Shown piece by piece: positions 21,222-32,869 of a stretch of DNA of 64,000 bases. Source of the stretch: Aspidapion aeneum (Eukaryota; Arthropoda; Insecta; Coleoptera; Brentidae); assembly GCA_963576565.1 (NCBI GenBank), contig OY755039.1, forward strand, positions 131,085,140 through 131,149,139. Direction: 5' to 3'. The notes under the pieces were generated by a model. That model did not search any database. It saw only the letters and a program-made list of their open reading frames with translations, and was not told the origin of the DNA. A program made the translations under genes and the position numbers. How positions within the stretch are numbered: position 1 is the stretch's first letter; each line of letters starts with the position of its first letter.

Positions 21222-23600
21222 TAAGGTGAGTCACAAAACCGTACATTTCTTTTTTCGGATGTAGATTTTTTTCTTTGTTCGATTTTTGTAATTCTGGTCT
21301 CTGTCGAAAGCTAAGGCTTGAGATTATCCGACTTTTTTCAGAAAAATTTACATTTCTGTGAAATCCAAAATGGTGCACGATTTTAAAATGTGGGTAAGGG
21401 ACAATTCGCCGCGGCCGATTCGCCGCAGCCGATTCGCCGCGGCCGATTTGCCGCGGGCCAATTCGCCGCCGGCCGATTAGCCGCAGGGACAATTCGCCGC
21501 GAGATTTTTTATTTTATGATGTTACCATTGGCAATTGTTTAAACAGTTTTATTTAGCTTGACTTCATATAATATATTTGTTTGATCATAACTTTTTTGAA
21601 ACTTTTCCAACTAGGTATTTGGGGTTAGTATACAATTCAACAATTTTTTCTATTAGAAAAATAAATAAAATGGCGGATCCAAAATGGCGGATTTTCCCAT
21701 TTATGAACCGATTTGCATCAAACTCGGAACTTTGAGATCTTTTAGGTCGCTGATTATTATTTTTCACTTAATTTTAAAAATACAAAATGGCGGTCCCACA
21801 ATGGCGCACTTTCTTATTTATAAACCGATTTGCCTCAAACTTGAAGCATCGCGGCGCCTAAGGTAACTCAATACAATTTTTGATTTAAATTTTAAAACCT
21901 GAAAATGGCGGATTCCTCGGGGCCTAGCCCCCCCCCCCCCCCCAAGCCTAAGATTTTTTTAGATATTTTTCACATATTTCATGAATAAAAAGATTAAAGA
22001 GTATAAAATTCGCCATCATGATGCTTCGCACTCCCCCCCCCCACCCTTAGAGAAATCAGCCCCTCCCAATTTTGAGGCAAATCGGTTTATGAACAAAAAA
22101 GTGCGCCATTGTGAAACTGCCATTTTGATTTTTTTAAATTTTAGTTAAAAATAATAATCAGCGACCTGAAAGATGTCAAAGTTCCGAGTTTGATGCAAAT
22201 CGGTTCATAAATGGGAAAATCCGCCATTTTTGATCCGCCTTTTTAATTTTTTTAAATTTAAGTCAAAAATTGTATTAAGTTACCCTAAGCGCCGCGATGT
22301 TTCAAGTTTGAGGCAAATCGGTTCATAAATAGGAAAATCCGCCATTTTATTTATTTTTCTAATAAAAAAAATGTTGAATTGTATTATACTAACCACCAAA
22401 TAACTAGTTGGAAAAGTTTGAAAAAGTTATGATCAAACAAATAAACAAATATATTATATGAAGTCAAGCTAAATAAAACTGTTTAAACAATTGCCAATGG
22501 TAATATCAAAAAATAAAAAATCTCGCGGCGAATTGTCCCCGCGGCGAATCGGCCGGCGGCGAATTGTCCCGCGGCGATTCGGCTGCGGCGAATCGGCCGC
22601 GGCGAATTGTCTTATCCCCTTAAATGGTAGTTATTTTTCAGACCCCCTTCAAAAAATTTTGTGCGTCTTTGCCGTGCACAGAAAGGTATCAACTGAAAAA
22701 ATTGGTTAAGGAATAATAAAGTTGTACCTTAACGAATTAGGTGGTGATTGAGCCTTTGTGTAACGTAGGTAAAAAAATTGTTGTTTTTGTTCTACTGAGG
22801 ATTTATCAAAGAAGCTTAGACATTGTACTAAATATGCTGTATTGTAGTTTTGGTAAAAATTTTGCCAAAAGTTTGAAAACACAAAAAGCTATCTTTGCCG
22901 TGTAGATGGACATATCACTTGTAAAAATTTTGCAAGAACGAAGATAATTAACCTCTACCAAACCTTTACAGAACATACATCAAATTTGCGCATGCTTTTA
23001 AGCGCTTTGTTTATGTTCAACAGTATTTTTTAGAAAAAATGTTTGGACAACGCACTTGTTTATAATTTTATATTATTGTAAATGTCAACAAACTGCACCA
23101 GCAACTTGATGTTAGTTTTCATTAACGTTTTTTTTTTACTTTTTCTTACCAACCTTTCAAAATGTCAAAACAGTACCTATTTTAATGTGATTAAACTTTC
23201 TTACTTCTCCAATTTTTACTAGTGATATGTCTTCTTAAACGGCAAAGAGGTATCTTCCTTGTCAATATTTAATATTATGTCATTGACGTACATAAACTTT
23301 TGGCAAGTGGGTTAAAAATATTCAAATTTTACTTTGGACTTTACCAAGACTACAAATTTAAGATACAGCATATATGGTACACGGCCCAAACTTTTTGTAA
23401 AATCCGTTACCGTCGAAATTGAAGCCTTTGCTAAATCCACAGTAGAACCTAATAGGTTACGGTACAACTTTAATAACTCTTAACCAATTTTTTCAGTCAG
23501 TTGATTCCTTTTTGTGCACGGCACAAAAAATTTTGTCTTGAAATCACTCAAGGAATTTGACAGAAAAAATATGTTACTGAATTTCGTAACACCCTGTATA
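21222..23600. mobile_element. Outer TIR element interrupted by a GC-rich element
   Basis: The sequence 22640-22900 is mirrored by 23340-23545: AAAATTTTGTG, GCCGTGCACA, AACTGAAAAAATTGGTTAA and AAAGTTGTACC reappear in reverse complement. The right end reads GTAACACCCTGTATA (about 23587-23600), and the left end may be AAGGTGAGTCACAAAACC at 21222. The element at 21391-22618 splits it. No coding. Confidence 0.55.
21391..22618. mobile_element. Foldback element with GC-rich CGGCGAATT terminal arrays
   Basis: At 21400-21505 the units (A/G)ATTCGCCGC(G/A)GCC repeat about seven times, and the reverse complement appears at 22522-22610. The inverted match extends through the AT-rich inner arms, including AACTGTTTAAACAATTGCC-type text and the 'AAATGGCGGATTTTCCC' blocks, for about 470 bp per side. 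The termini GGGTAAGGGACAATTC and GAATTGTCTTATCCCC pair imperfectly. Flanks TTAAAATG and TTAAATGG may be an imperfect target duplication. Confidence 0.75.
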
Positions 23601-24120
23601 AAATATATGATGATTGTTTAGTTTTGCGGAGAAAATAATATATAAAAATTGTTAATAGTAGTTTTAATGGAAGAAATCATTCAAAATAATAAATTTTTAG
23701 TCTTATTTATAGATTAGATATAGTTATTTATAATGTCCGAAAAACGCTTATAAAAATAAGTAAATGGATCCATGATGGATCTAATAACTTCCTAGCCCAT
23801 TAGCAAACTCCAAGTACACTCGACGCTATATCCGCCTCAAAAACAATTTTTGTAAATATCTCAGAAACGGAAACTCCTAAGTTGATCTTATGATAGACAC
23901 GTCCCAAATAATATTGCGTTGTCTGAACAATTTAAATCAATGTTTGAAAAAGTCAAAGAATAGAAAGCATGTGTGACGAAAAAATAATGTGTGTTAAAAA
24001 AGTTCACATTAATATAGACAAGATCAGATAGACATCCCCAGTAATATTCCCACACGCAACCAAAGAGACAATTTTTTATACTTGCAAAATTTTTATTCTG
24101 TATTAAAATTATCGAAATCG
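23601..24120. other. Intron sequence, no gene seen
   Basis: AT-rich. No domain or repeat recognised. Confidence 0.5.
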
Positions 24121-24135
24121 GATAAAAAAATATAC

Positions 24136-24143
<8 letters not shown>

Positions 24144-24216
<73 letters not shown>
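24144..24216. repeat. (TA)n microsatellite
   Basis: About 36 uninterrupted TA units, flanked by TATACCTCTATA on the left and TATAGAGGTATA on the right, so the array sits at the centre of a short inverted repeat. Confidence 0.95.
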
Positions 24217-24220
<4 letters not shown>

Positions 24221-24478
24221 GTATATCTGTGACTAGTACGCTAAGCAGAATATACGGTAAAATAATAAGAAATAAAGACATGGAGGCAGAAGAACAAGCT
24301 GGTTTCAGGGCGGGTAGATCGACTTCAGAAGAAAACGAGGAAGGCCGAGGAAAAGCTGGAGAGAAGGAATAGACAGTGAAATAAGAATAAGAGGCCTAGA
24401 TGATGAATTATGGGCAAACAGAAACGAGTGGAGATTGGGTATCGGAAGACGTAGAACGTTGTGAAACCGATAAATATA
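24217..24478 (+). mobile_element. RTE element with a 1,000-bp internal deletion
   Basis: The left part encodes SRIYGKIIRNKDMEAEEQAG and ends at CTTCAG (24328), identical to 42612 of the other copy. The next base continues with AAGAAAACGAGG, matching 43613 onwards. The 3' end GAAACCGATAAATATA matches 43748-43762. Relative to that copy, exactly 1,000 bp (42613-43612), which hold the RT catalytic core, are missing. Both parts are near-identical to the longer copy, so this is a recent deletion derivative. Confidence 0.88.
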
Positions 24479-24489
24479 TTTATTTTCCG

Positions 24490-26006
24490 TCATGCCTCAA
24501 TTGTGATACCCTTGCACAAGGGCGGGTCTGTTGATTTGCCTTCAAACTTCCGCCCTATTTCCCTTTTGCCGACCCTGTCTAAAAACGTATGTGCATCTAT
24601 TTAACTAAGTTTAAACCTATAACTTAGGCAGTCTCGCTTCCAGTCTTCAAAAGGCACTCATGATGCTATTTTCGACTTTCTAGATAGAGTTTATACCGAA
24701 TGTAATAAAGGTGAGGCTGTGGCAGCAGTGTTTTGTGATATATCCAAAGTGTTCGATTGTGTAGATCACAAGATACTGCTGAGGAAGTTGGAGCGTTATG
24801 GATTTAGGGGTAAGGTGTTGAATTGGTTCGAATCGTATCTGAGTTGTCGAAGTCAGTCCGTTGTTAGTGCAGGTTCTCGCTCGTCTCCTTTAAAAGTCGA
24901 CTGTGGTGTCCCTGAGGGATCAGTTTCAGGACACCTACTGTTTCTTTTATACATAAGTGACCTCGTCCGTCTAAAAATAACTGGAGAATTCACATTGTTT
25001 GCTGATCATACTTCGGTTATGTGGCATCATAAAAATATCATCACATTAAGGAACCAAATTACCCAAGACCTTATTAAAATTAAAAACTGGTCCAATGCCA
25101 ATAAACCTTGTTTGAATATTGACAAAACAAATATCATGGGCTTCAAATGTAACATGCAGAATATTAACTTGGGAGGTGATCCACTACAAACCAAAGATAT
25201 GTCTAAGTTTCTTGGCTTGCATATTGATGTTCATTTAAAATTGAATGAGCATTTAATCTAAGTAATCTAAGTAAAAAACTTTCATCTGGGTGCTTTTGCG
25301 GTTCGATCTGCAAAAACCGAATTAGGCCCCGAGATTGCCAGATCTGTGTACTTTGCCTTGGTCGAGTCGCATTTGAGGTACGGCATTCCATTTTGGGGTT
25401 CTGCACATCAGCATCTGTTACAGATCTTATTTGTGTTACAGAAAAAGGCTGTCCGTGCTAAGCCGGAGTCCATCAGAGAGAATCTTGCAAGCCACATTTT
25501 ATTAATCAAAGAATCCTAACACTAACATCAATATATATACTCGAGACTGCTACACTTGTTTTCAAAAATTTAAGAAATGTTCGGAGAACTGATCAGCCAT
25601 CCACGCGTCATAACTTAAATTTAAGGGCGCCTCTGCCTATTCCAAGAACTACCCTGATCCAAAAATCCTTAATTTATGAAGGTAGAAAGGTGTTCAACCA
25701 CTTACCATTGGCAGTCAGACTTGCGACATCCATCAAACAATTTAAAAAACAAGTCAAAAAATTTCTGCTTGACAAGTCATACTATTCACTAACGGAATAT
25801 TATATAGTGATAACTTAAAATAATTTAATTTAAATTGTTACGCTAAGCTAAGCTGTTTTATTATAAAAAAATTATGTCGTTGTGATTGTAGATTGTATTG
25901 GAGAACATAATGTGTGTATGTATGTATGTGTGTGTATATACATATATGGTTATATTGTTTTAATATTCTAGAAATGGTTGATTTCAAAGGTCTTGATTTT
26001 AAAAAA
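24490..26006 (+). pseudogene. CR1/L2-type non-LTR retrotransposon, RT and C-terminal region
   Basis: It begins with VIPLHKGGSVDLPSNFRPIS, the usual text just before the RT palm, then a gap. From about 24640 to 25261 the RT continues: FCDISKVFDCVDHKILLRKL, GVPEGSVSGHLLFLLYISDL, and FADHTS in place of the catalytic F-A-D-D, so the active site is destroyed. A frameshift near 25262 is followed by C-terminal text ending FKKQVKKFLLDKSYYSLTEY (about 25740-25800). The 3' part of its UTR lies at 26775-26958, beyond the nested element at 26015-26766. Confidence 0.8.
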
Positions 26007-26014
26007 TTGTGATA

Positions 26015-26766
26015 TTAGCTCACACTACTACTATACTATAGTAGTGTGAGCTATGGTAATCCTAATTTTTTCGAGAAAAAAAAAGTTGCTCCGATTTCAA
26101 AATTTTTTATATATATTTGCGTTTCAGATGATTTTGAAACTTTTTTGTTGCGCCGTCTGTCTGTCTGTCTGTCTGTCTGTATGTTTGTCTGTCTGTATGT
26201 CTGTCTGTAACGACCAACGCGCATAACTCAAAAACGGCTTGCCCGATTTCAATTAAATTTGGTACCCAGGCTGGGTTTTGGGTCGTGATGGTCCCATTTA
26301 AAAATGAACAAAATCCACCGAACACAAGCCAAATAAAAGGGTGGGGGTAGATTTTAAAAATTAGAGTTTATGTAAAAATATGGCGTGTGTGATATCAAAC
26401 GAAAGATAATTGAGTCTGGAGTTAAACAAAATACATTTTAGTTTATTTAAAAAAAAAGGGTGGGGGTAAATTTCAAAAATTAGTGTTTAAATGGAAATAT
26501 GGCGTGTGTGATATCAAACGAAAGGTAATTGAGTCTGGATTTAAACAAAATACATTTAAGTATTTAAAAAAAGGGTGGGGGTAGATTTGAAAAATTAGAG
26601 TTTAAGTCAAACCATGGCTTGTGTGGTATCAAACGAAAGGTAATTGAGTCTGAAGTTCAATAAAATATACTTCAGTTTTTAGTTATATTAGCTTTCAAGT
26701 AGATACACTATAACTATAGTACCCAGTGTGAGCTTAGGTGCCCATAGATTGGCAGAGTATTTTTTT
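26015..26766 (+). mobile_element. Dispersed non-autonomous element, family A copy 1, with 8-bp TSD
   Basis: Flanked by TTGTGATA on both sides (26007-26014 and 26767-26774). The 5' end is a hairpin (TAGCTCACAC ... GTGTGAGCTA), then AAAAGTTGCTCCGATTT, a CTGT microsatellite (26157-26210), ATAACTCAAAAACGGC, and three tandem units of about 110-120 bp with GGGTGGGGGTA and ATATCAAACGAAAGGTAATT. The 3' end has a second short palindrome and GGCAGAGTATTTTTTT. No coding. Copies are at 30776-31438 and 60756-61513. Confidence 0.8.
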
Positions 26767-26774
26767 TTGTGATA

Positions 26775-26958
26775 GTTTAATTTTAGTGTATCATTGTTTT
26801 CCATAGTGATTTATTTATTTACCTTATTATGTAACTTAAACCTAGTATTATTATTATTATTATATTTTATTTTTTTATCACTTTTGCTTTAGCCTGCTTT
26901 GTCAGATGATTTTTGATTATTGACAATAAAGTATATTTTGAATTGAAATTGAATAATG
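26775..26958 (+). mobile_element. 3' end of the interrupted CR1/L2-type LINE
   Basis: The text contains TATTATTATTATTA, CTTTAGCCTGCTTTG, CAATAAAG and the tail ATTTTGAATTGAAATTGAA. A short tandem tail (ATTGAA) after CAATAAA is usual for CR1/L2-type 3' ends. Together with 24490-26006 it forms one LINE copy split by family A. Confidence 0.65.
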
Positions 26959-27068
26959 TAACTAAAAATCCAATAGAATCCATGGACTTTGTCAAATGAC
27001 TAGCATTTTTACAAAAAATCATACCGACGCCAATGGTGACATTTCCCAACAATTAAAAAACCGTCCAG

Positions 27069-27072
27069 GCAT
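27069..27072. repeat. Target site duplication GCAT, left
   Basis: GCAT immediately before the 5' LTR (TGTAACG...), repeated at 39041-39044 immediately after the 3' LTR (...CTTACA). Confidence 0.85.
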
Positions 27073-27375
27073 TGTAACGAAGTTACTATTTTTTATTGTT
27101 TTAATTAATTTTCTAGTCTATTTAAGCTCAGACAGTTAAAAAATATTTTTACTGAAACCTGACTCAATTTTCGCTTATTAATTTTGTTTCATATTTTCCG
27201 AGAAAAAATGCCGTTTTGACATATGAATGTCATTAAAGCCTCTCAAAACGTTTGTTGCAAAAAGACTAGATAAAATAATATTCCGAATAAGTCAATCCAC
27301 GTTCATTTTTAAAAACGTGGTTGGGTTTTATTCGGTTATTTCCGTTGGTTCTCGATTTGTAGCCGAGCTCTAGCC

Positions 27376-27382
27376 TATAAAA
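27376..27382 (+). promoter_or_regulatory. TATA box of the 5' LTR
   Basis: TATAAAA in GCCTATAAAACAGCAATGCC, about 300 bp into the LTR and before the tandem array. The same box is at 36957-36963 in the 3' LTR. It is the likely Pol II start region of the element, giving an R region that contains the tandem array. Confidence 0.6.
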
Positions 27383-27739
27383 CAGCAATGCCTTCGCCCA
27401 TACGGGGATTGGAGATTTGTTTCTCGTTCGAGCACAATGTATAGGTGGTACGCGGTGTGTGTAGATGTCGACCGGTTTCTGGTAAGAATGGGATTTATAA
27501 AAGAAACCTCGTTTTTGCCTTAGTCAAAGTTTTTATAATTCTATTTGATTTGAATTTATTTTGAACCGTGCAAATTACTTGTTTGTCCTTTCCCGATCCC
27601 AGGATTTCCCGTTAGTATTTTACATGTTTTCTGGTATTTATTAATTTTCTTTCGCAAGAAAATTAAGAAACAAATCGGGTTTATTACTTGTGGGCTGCAG
27701 GTTCGTCACCAAGTAATAATCATCCCGGATTTGACACAC

Positions 27740-28545
27740 CAGTTTCCCTTGTCCTGGTTTTTATTATTTTTGTTCTCTTTCGAGAAAGCAAAAATGATAA
27801 CAAAGCTATCGATTATATTTCGTGGGCCGTATGTTTCGTCACCGACTTATAATTGTAACGCTTTGCTAAACCCCCCGTCCTCGTTTCCCGTTTCCCGTTT
27901 TTTTTATTATTTTTGTTCTTTCAAGGAAGCAAAAATGATAACAAAGCTATAGATTATGTTTCGTGGGCCGTATGTTTCGTCACCGACTCATAATTGTAGC
28001 GCTTTGCTAAACCCCCGTCCTCGTTTCCCGTTTTTTTATTATTATTTTTGTTCTCTTTCGAGGAAGCAAAAATGATAACAAAGCTATAGATTATATTTCG
28101 TGGGCTAAATGTTTCGTCACCGACTTATAATTGTAGTGCTTTGCTAAACCCCCCGTCCTCGTTTCCCGTTTTTTTATTATTTTTGTTCTCTTTCAAGGAA
28201 GCAAAAATGATAACAAAGCTATAGATTATGTTTCGTGGGCCGTATGTTTCGTCACCGACTCATAATTGCAGTGCTTTGCTAAACCCCCGTCCTCGTCTCC
28301 CGAATCCCATTTTTTTATTATTATTTTTGTTCTCTTTCGAGGAAGCAAAAATGATAACAAAGCTATAGATTATATTTCGTGGGCTGTATGTTTCGTCACC
28401 GACTTATAATTGTAGCGCTTTGCTAAACCCCCGTTCTCGTTTCCCGTTTTTTTATTATTATTTTTGTTCTCTTTTGAGAAAGCAAAAATGATAACAAAGC
28501 TATAGATTATGTTTCGTGGGCCGTATGTTTCGTCACCGACTTTGT
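27740..28545 (+). repeat. LTR-internal tandem array, six units
   Basis: Units of 135-145 bp carry TTTTGTTCTCTTTCGAGGAA, GCAAAAATGATAACAAAGCT, TTTCGTGGGC(C/T)GTATG, TTTCGTCACCGACT and GCTTTGCTAAACCCCC. The 3' LTR has only five (37320-37985). The one-unit difference accounts for most of the LTR length difference. Confidence 0.9.
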
Positions 28546-29588
28546 GCAGCCAGCTCTCCCGTTTAGATAAAACCTGGTATTTATTAATTTCTTCCTAATT
28601 CTCTTTTTATTTTTCATAATTAACGATTTTTTTTCTGTCACGATTATTGCTTCGTTATTGCCACGTTAGACCCGTGTCCCACCGCGACCTTATAAACTTA
28701 AAAGTTGGTATAGTTAAATTTTTATCCGTTTCTTTTGTAAATAACCTGTTACCTGTTACCGTAAGACATATATGCTCTCACCGTAAATTAAACCTATTAA
28801 AGTGGTACCACATTCCGTTTCTATTTGTAAATATTCTGTTTAATTTTTCTTTCCGTTTCTTTTGTACATAACCGACATGAACCGAACCGAACCGCGAGAC
28901 ATATATGACCCGACCAGTCCTGTGAAACTTCAAAGTTGGTAAAGTTTCGTTTTCTTCCAGTTAAATAGCCGTAAGTTTGTAAAATTATAGTATGTAATTA
29001 ACTACCAGCTGTTTAAGGAAATCTTTCTCCAATTTTTTTTTATGTTGGGAAAAGTCTTTTTGGGGCAAAAAGAAATCAGTATTTAACTAACGTCCATCCG
29101 ATCTAATCGAGTTCCGAGGTGATAAGGCGTTGAGTTTTAAGTCCTTTTTTATAACTTTCACTTTTTTTTTAAATACCTAACTGTCTGTGCTAGAATAGCG
29201 CAAACAAAGTAAACTGGAGTTTTTTTTATTTGACTTGATAGAAATAAGGCATTTATAGTTTTGTTTTATTTATTAAGTTGCATATATTTAGTTATTTTCT
29301 TTGAGGGTTTGTACCACTAAATTAAAATGACAAAATACACATAAACTAGTATTTATAGAAATTGAGTTTTTAATGAAATTGTAGTTTACTTACCTGGTTA
29401 TTCTCCACTGTTTAAAAGCATACCCGAGAGGCAAGGGAGACTCTAGGCTCCCTTATTTCCTAGAGTGGCGCCCGAGGCAAAATTTCGATCGATTCTATCC
29501 CTCGAAATCCCAGGATTGAATCGACCGAAACCCTGGGACGTCAAAAGTAGGGGAAAATTCGTTAGATGACGAAACCCTCTTACAAATT

Positions 29589-29606
29589 TGGCGCCCGAGC
29601 AGGGAC
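29589..29606 (+). promoter_or_regulatory. Primer-binding site, tRNA-Lys type
   Basis: TGGCGCCCGAGCAGGGAC begins four bases after the 5' LTR. It is complementary to the 3' end of a lysine tRNA with one difference from the commonest TGGCGCCCGAACAGGGAC form, which a G-U pair would tolerate. Confidence 0.85.
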
Positions 29607-29866
29607 TAATGTTTGCTCACATTTTAGCACAGAACAGACAGGTTATTTAAATAATTTTTTTTAAAAAGATAATAAGGCATTAATTAGGCTTAATTTTGTA
29701 GGTTTATCATTTTAGGGAGATATTGAATTTTTTTTTCTGATCGTAATCACCAAAATAAGCAGGTTCCCAGTTACTGAGATATGTAAATTAACAAAAAAAG
29801 GGGCTTATAAACGGTGCCTTGCTTTAGAAATCGAAAAGTCGGACCCGTAAACAATCTATGTATTTC

Positions 29867-30490
29867 TTTTGGTTGAGAAGTATCTAATGTTGGCAGACTT
29901 TTAGAAAAGACAATTAAATCTAATTTGCAATCGCTGTATCCTAAAATGTGAAATAAAAACCGGTTTTAAGTTAAAAGGAACAAAATTTCCGGCTTAATTT
30001 TTAATATAAATATAATTTTATTATTAAAACTGCAAAATACATATGCTTTATAGTCATGGTCTTTTCCGTTGCGAAGTTTTTAAAATTGTCAGACTTTATT
30101 TCTAAAAAGTTCATGAAATGCAAAACTGCAAAATATTCAATCCATATTAGGAATCATTTTTATTCATTAATTAAAACTGGTTTTTGGTTGAGAAGTTATA
30201 ATTTAGCAAATTTAAGTTATCTAAAGTAAAAATTAAAATCTTACACCGCAACGGTCCAAAACATATTCAGTATTTAATATCCTTTTGGTTGGGAAGGTAC
30301 GAAAATTGGCAGAGGTTGCTTCCAATTTGCAGTTTTTAAAAATTGAATACAATTATGCCATTGTGCCTTTTTGGTTGAGAAGTAATTAAAATTGCCAGAT
30401 TCTATTCTAAACTGCTTAAAACTGTTTAAGTGTAAAAAAACTAGTACCGTAAGAATCGAGTCGATAGTATTTTTGGTTGAGAAATTATTA
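29867..30490 (+). repeat. LTR element interior: TTTTGGTTGAGAAG repeats
   Basis: TTTTGGTTGAGAAG or close variants occur at about 29867, 30059 (decayed), 30180, 30283, 30367 and 30471, each followed by a T/A-rich text and often (G)GCAGA. Spacing is irregular, 85-190 bp. No frame runs through it. Confidence 0.65.
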
Positions 30491-30775
30491 AATTTAACAG
30501 AATTCAGTTATTTCAAATTTATTGTTTTCATGCATTGTTAAAGCGCGAGATACTTTTTTTATGTAAAAAAATATTTGAACCTAAAAAAAAGGATAAATTA
30601 ATAAAATAAATGTAAGTTTTTTTTCTTACTTGTTGTTTTTTATCAGTATTGTTGGAGAAATAAGAATTTAAGCCTTTGCAAAGTAAAACATCTTATTTCA
30701 GGTTTGCATGTACTTGCGTTTGTCTGTCTGTGGCGATTTTATTTTTTCTTCTAAAACGCTTTTGTCTATAGTAGT

Positions 30776-31438
30776 GGGAGCTATTTTTTTCGAGAAAAAA
30801 AGTTGCTCCGATTTCAAATTTTTTTGTATATCTTTGCGTTTCGGATGATTTTGAAACTTTTTTGTCGCCCGGCTGTCTGTCTGTATGTCTGTCTGTAACG
30901 ACCAGCACGCATAGCTCAAAAACCGCGTGCTCGATTTTAATGAGATTTGATACCTGGGCTGTGTCTTGGGTCAAGATGGTCCTATTTAAAAATTAAAAAA
31001 TGCACCAAACATAAGCCAAATAAAATGGTGGGGGTAGATTACAAAAATTACAGGTTATTTGAAAATATGACGTGTGTCATATCAAACGAAAGGTAATTAA
31101 GTCTGGAGATGGACAAAATAAATTCTAGCTTTTTTTTTGTTTTAAAAAAAAAGGTGGGGGTCATTTTAAAAATTAGAGTTTGGGTGAAAATGTGGCGTGT
31201 GGGATTTCAAACGAAGGGTAAATGAGTGTGGAGTTGAACAGAATATCTTTTAGTTTAAAAAGAAAAAACGGTGGGGGAAAATTTCAAAAATTAGAGTTTG
31301 AGTGAACATATGGCGTGTGTAGTATCAAACGAAAGGTGGTTGAGTCTGGAGTTGAACAAAATACATTTTAGTTTTTTTTTAAGGGTGGGGGTAGATTTCA
31401 GAAATTGAAGTTTGGGTCAAAGCATGGCTTGTGTGGTA
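30776..31438 (+). mobile_element. Family A copy 2, nested in the LTR element
   Basis: It starts inside the 5' hairpin (CTATAGTAGTGGGAGC) and has GTTGCTCCGATTTCAAA, the CTGT microsatellite, CTCAAAAACCGCGTG and four tandem GGTGGGGGT units. It lacks the 3' palindrome and breaks off at GCTTGTGTGGTAGA. Both ends are therefore truncated relative to copies 1 and 3. Confidence 0.75.
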
Positions 31439-31494
31439 GAAAGTAATTACAATTTTTTTTTCCACTAAATAATTTTTTTATTATTATTAATTAA

Positions 31495-32770
31495 TAAACC
31501 GGATACCTGACATGCCCTAAGACTACCGGACGAAACCTGACATGAGTTGTTGGTCCTGGCTGACCTGATTTAATTTTTGATTCTATTTTTTATTTCCAGA
31601 TCCTGCGTGACTCTAATTCTCCCTGATACCTACCTTAACTATGTTCTACTTCACGTGACCTGACTCAAAGTAACTAAAAGTAATTACGTATTTTCTTTAT
31701 TTTCACTAAACAATTTATTTTTGTAATTATTATTTTATATTCCGATTTTATACCTGATTTGCCTTGAGATTCCCCGTCAAACCACACCAGTAATGAACCG
31801 AACCGAACCGAACCGAACCGGACCGAACCGAACCGAACCAAACCGAGCCAAGCCAAACCGAACCGAACCGAACCAAACCTGAAAAAAAAATGTTTTTTTT
31901 TTATTTTGTTTTTTAAAAATACTGGGTGACGTTAAATATATCTTATTGTTATTTTAGCCTAATTTTTTTTATTAATAAGCATTTTGCTGTTAATTAAAAC
32001 TAGATACTGCCTTATCTGACCTGACTTGTCGTACCTAGAAGTGACTATTGAAATGTTTTTGTTTTAAAATTAATATATTTTTTTTTAAATTAATAAACCG
32101 ACTGTATACCTGACCTAATTTTTTGGATTTTGTTTTTTTTAAATTCTGGGTGACGTTAATTTTTAATAATAATTAAATTTTATGGTTATATTGGACTACA
32201 TTTTTTTTTAGTCATAAACATTTTGCTTTTAATTAAAACTAGATACCGCCTCACCTGACCTAAATTGAAGTATCTAGAATATAAATGTTTTATTTTAAAC
32301 CGAATAATTTTTTTTAAAATGATTAATGATATCCGATCACTATCCGATCTAATACCTGACCTGCCCTCTGATTACCAGTCAAACCAGAGCAAGCTTGTCC
32401 TGACCTAATTTTTTCTTGGATTAAGTTTTTTTTTTTTTTAATCCTAGGTGAGTTATTTTGGCATAATTTTTTTTAATGATAAACATTTGGCTTTTAATTA
32501 AAGCTAGATACTGCTTCACCCGACCTGACTTCAATTAGGTGTTTAAATGTTTTATGTTAAACTAAATAATTTTCTTTTAACTTTAAATTATTAACCGGTT
32601 TTATACCTGACATGCTCTGAGAATACCAGTCAAACCAGACCATCCTGATCTGACCTAGTTTATAATTTTGATTATTTTTGGCTTTTTCATTTTGATTCTG
32701 TGTGACATGTACCTTACCGAACCTGACTTATTTGAAACGCATAACCGTTTTGATATGACCTGACCTGACT
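31495..32770 (+). repeat. LTR element interior: degenerate 240-270 bp tandem units
   Basis: AATTAAAACTAGATACTGCC or close variants occur at about 31994, 32234 and 32499, each followed by ACCTGACCTGACTT, a long T/A run and TTATACCTGACATGCC-type text. Earlier units at 31495 and 31740 share ATACCTGA and ACCAGTCAAACCA. The CCGAA array at 31795-31879 sits in one of them. Confidence 0.65.
31795..31879 (-). repeat. (CCGAA)n pentamer array, about 16 units
   Basis: Imperfect array of CCGAA with scattered CCGGA, CCAAA and CCAAG units; the reverse strand reads TTCGG. It is the longest of seven sites of this pentamer in the window. Confidence 0.9.
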
Positions 32771-32869
32771 GGAAAACCACTGTATTAAATTAGAATTTTT
32801 CTTAAAGCCATTTTGTAGTTGGAATTGTATTTGTTATATTGACTTTAGATGTACCTAATCGTAAGTATC

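Larger units (their letters stand above)
27073..29584 (+). repeat. 5' LTR (2,512 bp)
   Basis: TG...CA termini with a short inverted end TGTAA/TTACA. It contains a TATA box at 27376-27382 and six tandem units of 135-145 bp with GCAAAAATGATAACAAAGCT starting at about 27788, 27929, 28066, 28201, 28344 and 28482. A CCGAA array lies at 28879-28894. A second TGGCGCCCGAGG text at 29466, 118 bp before the LTR end, duplicates the start of the true PBS. The short frame at 28647-28871 is identical in the other LTR and is not a gene. Confidence 0.95.

Noticed and set aside
24082..24372. 96-codon frame with poly Tyr-Ile
   Set aside because: It is produced by the (TA)n array joined to RTE sequence.
27740..28545. 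Regular repeats considered as a CRISPR array
   Set aside because: Units are contiguous 135-145 bp tandem repeats in an LTR of a eukaryote; there are no unique spacers or cas genes.
28647..28871. 74-codon frame, also at 38103-38327
   Set aside because: Identical because it lies in both LTRs; no domain.
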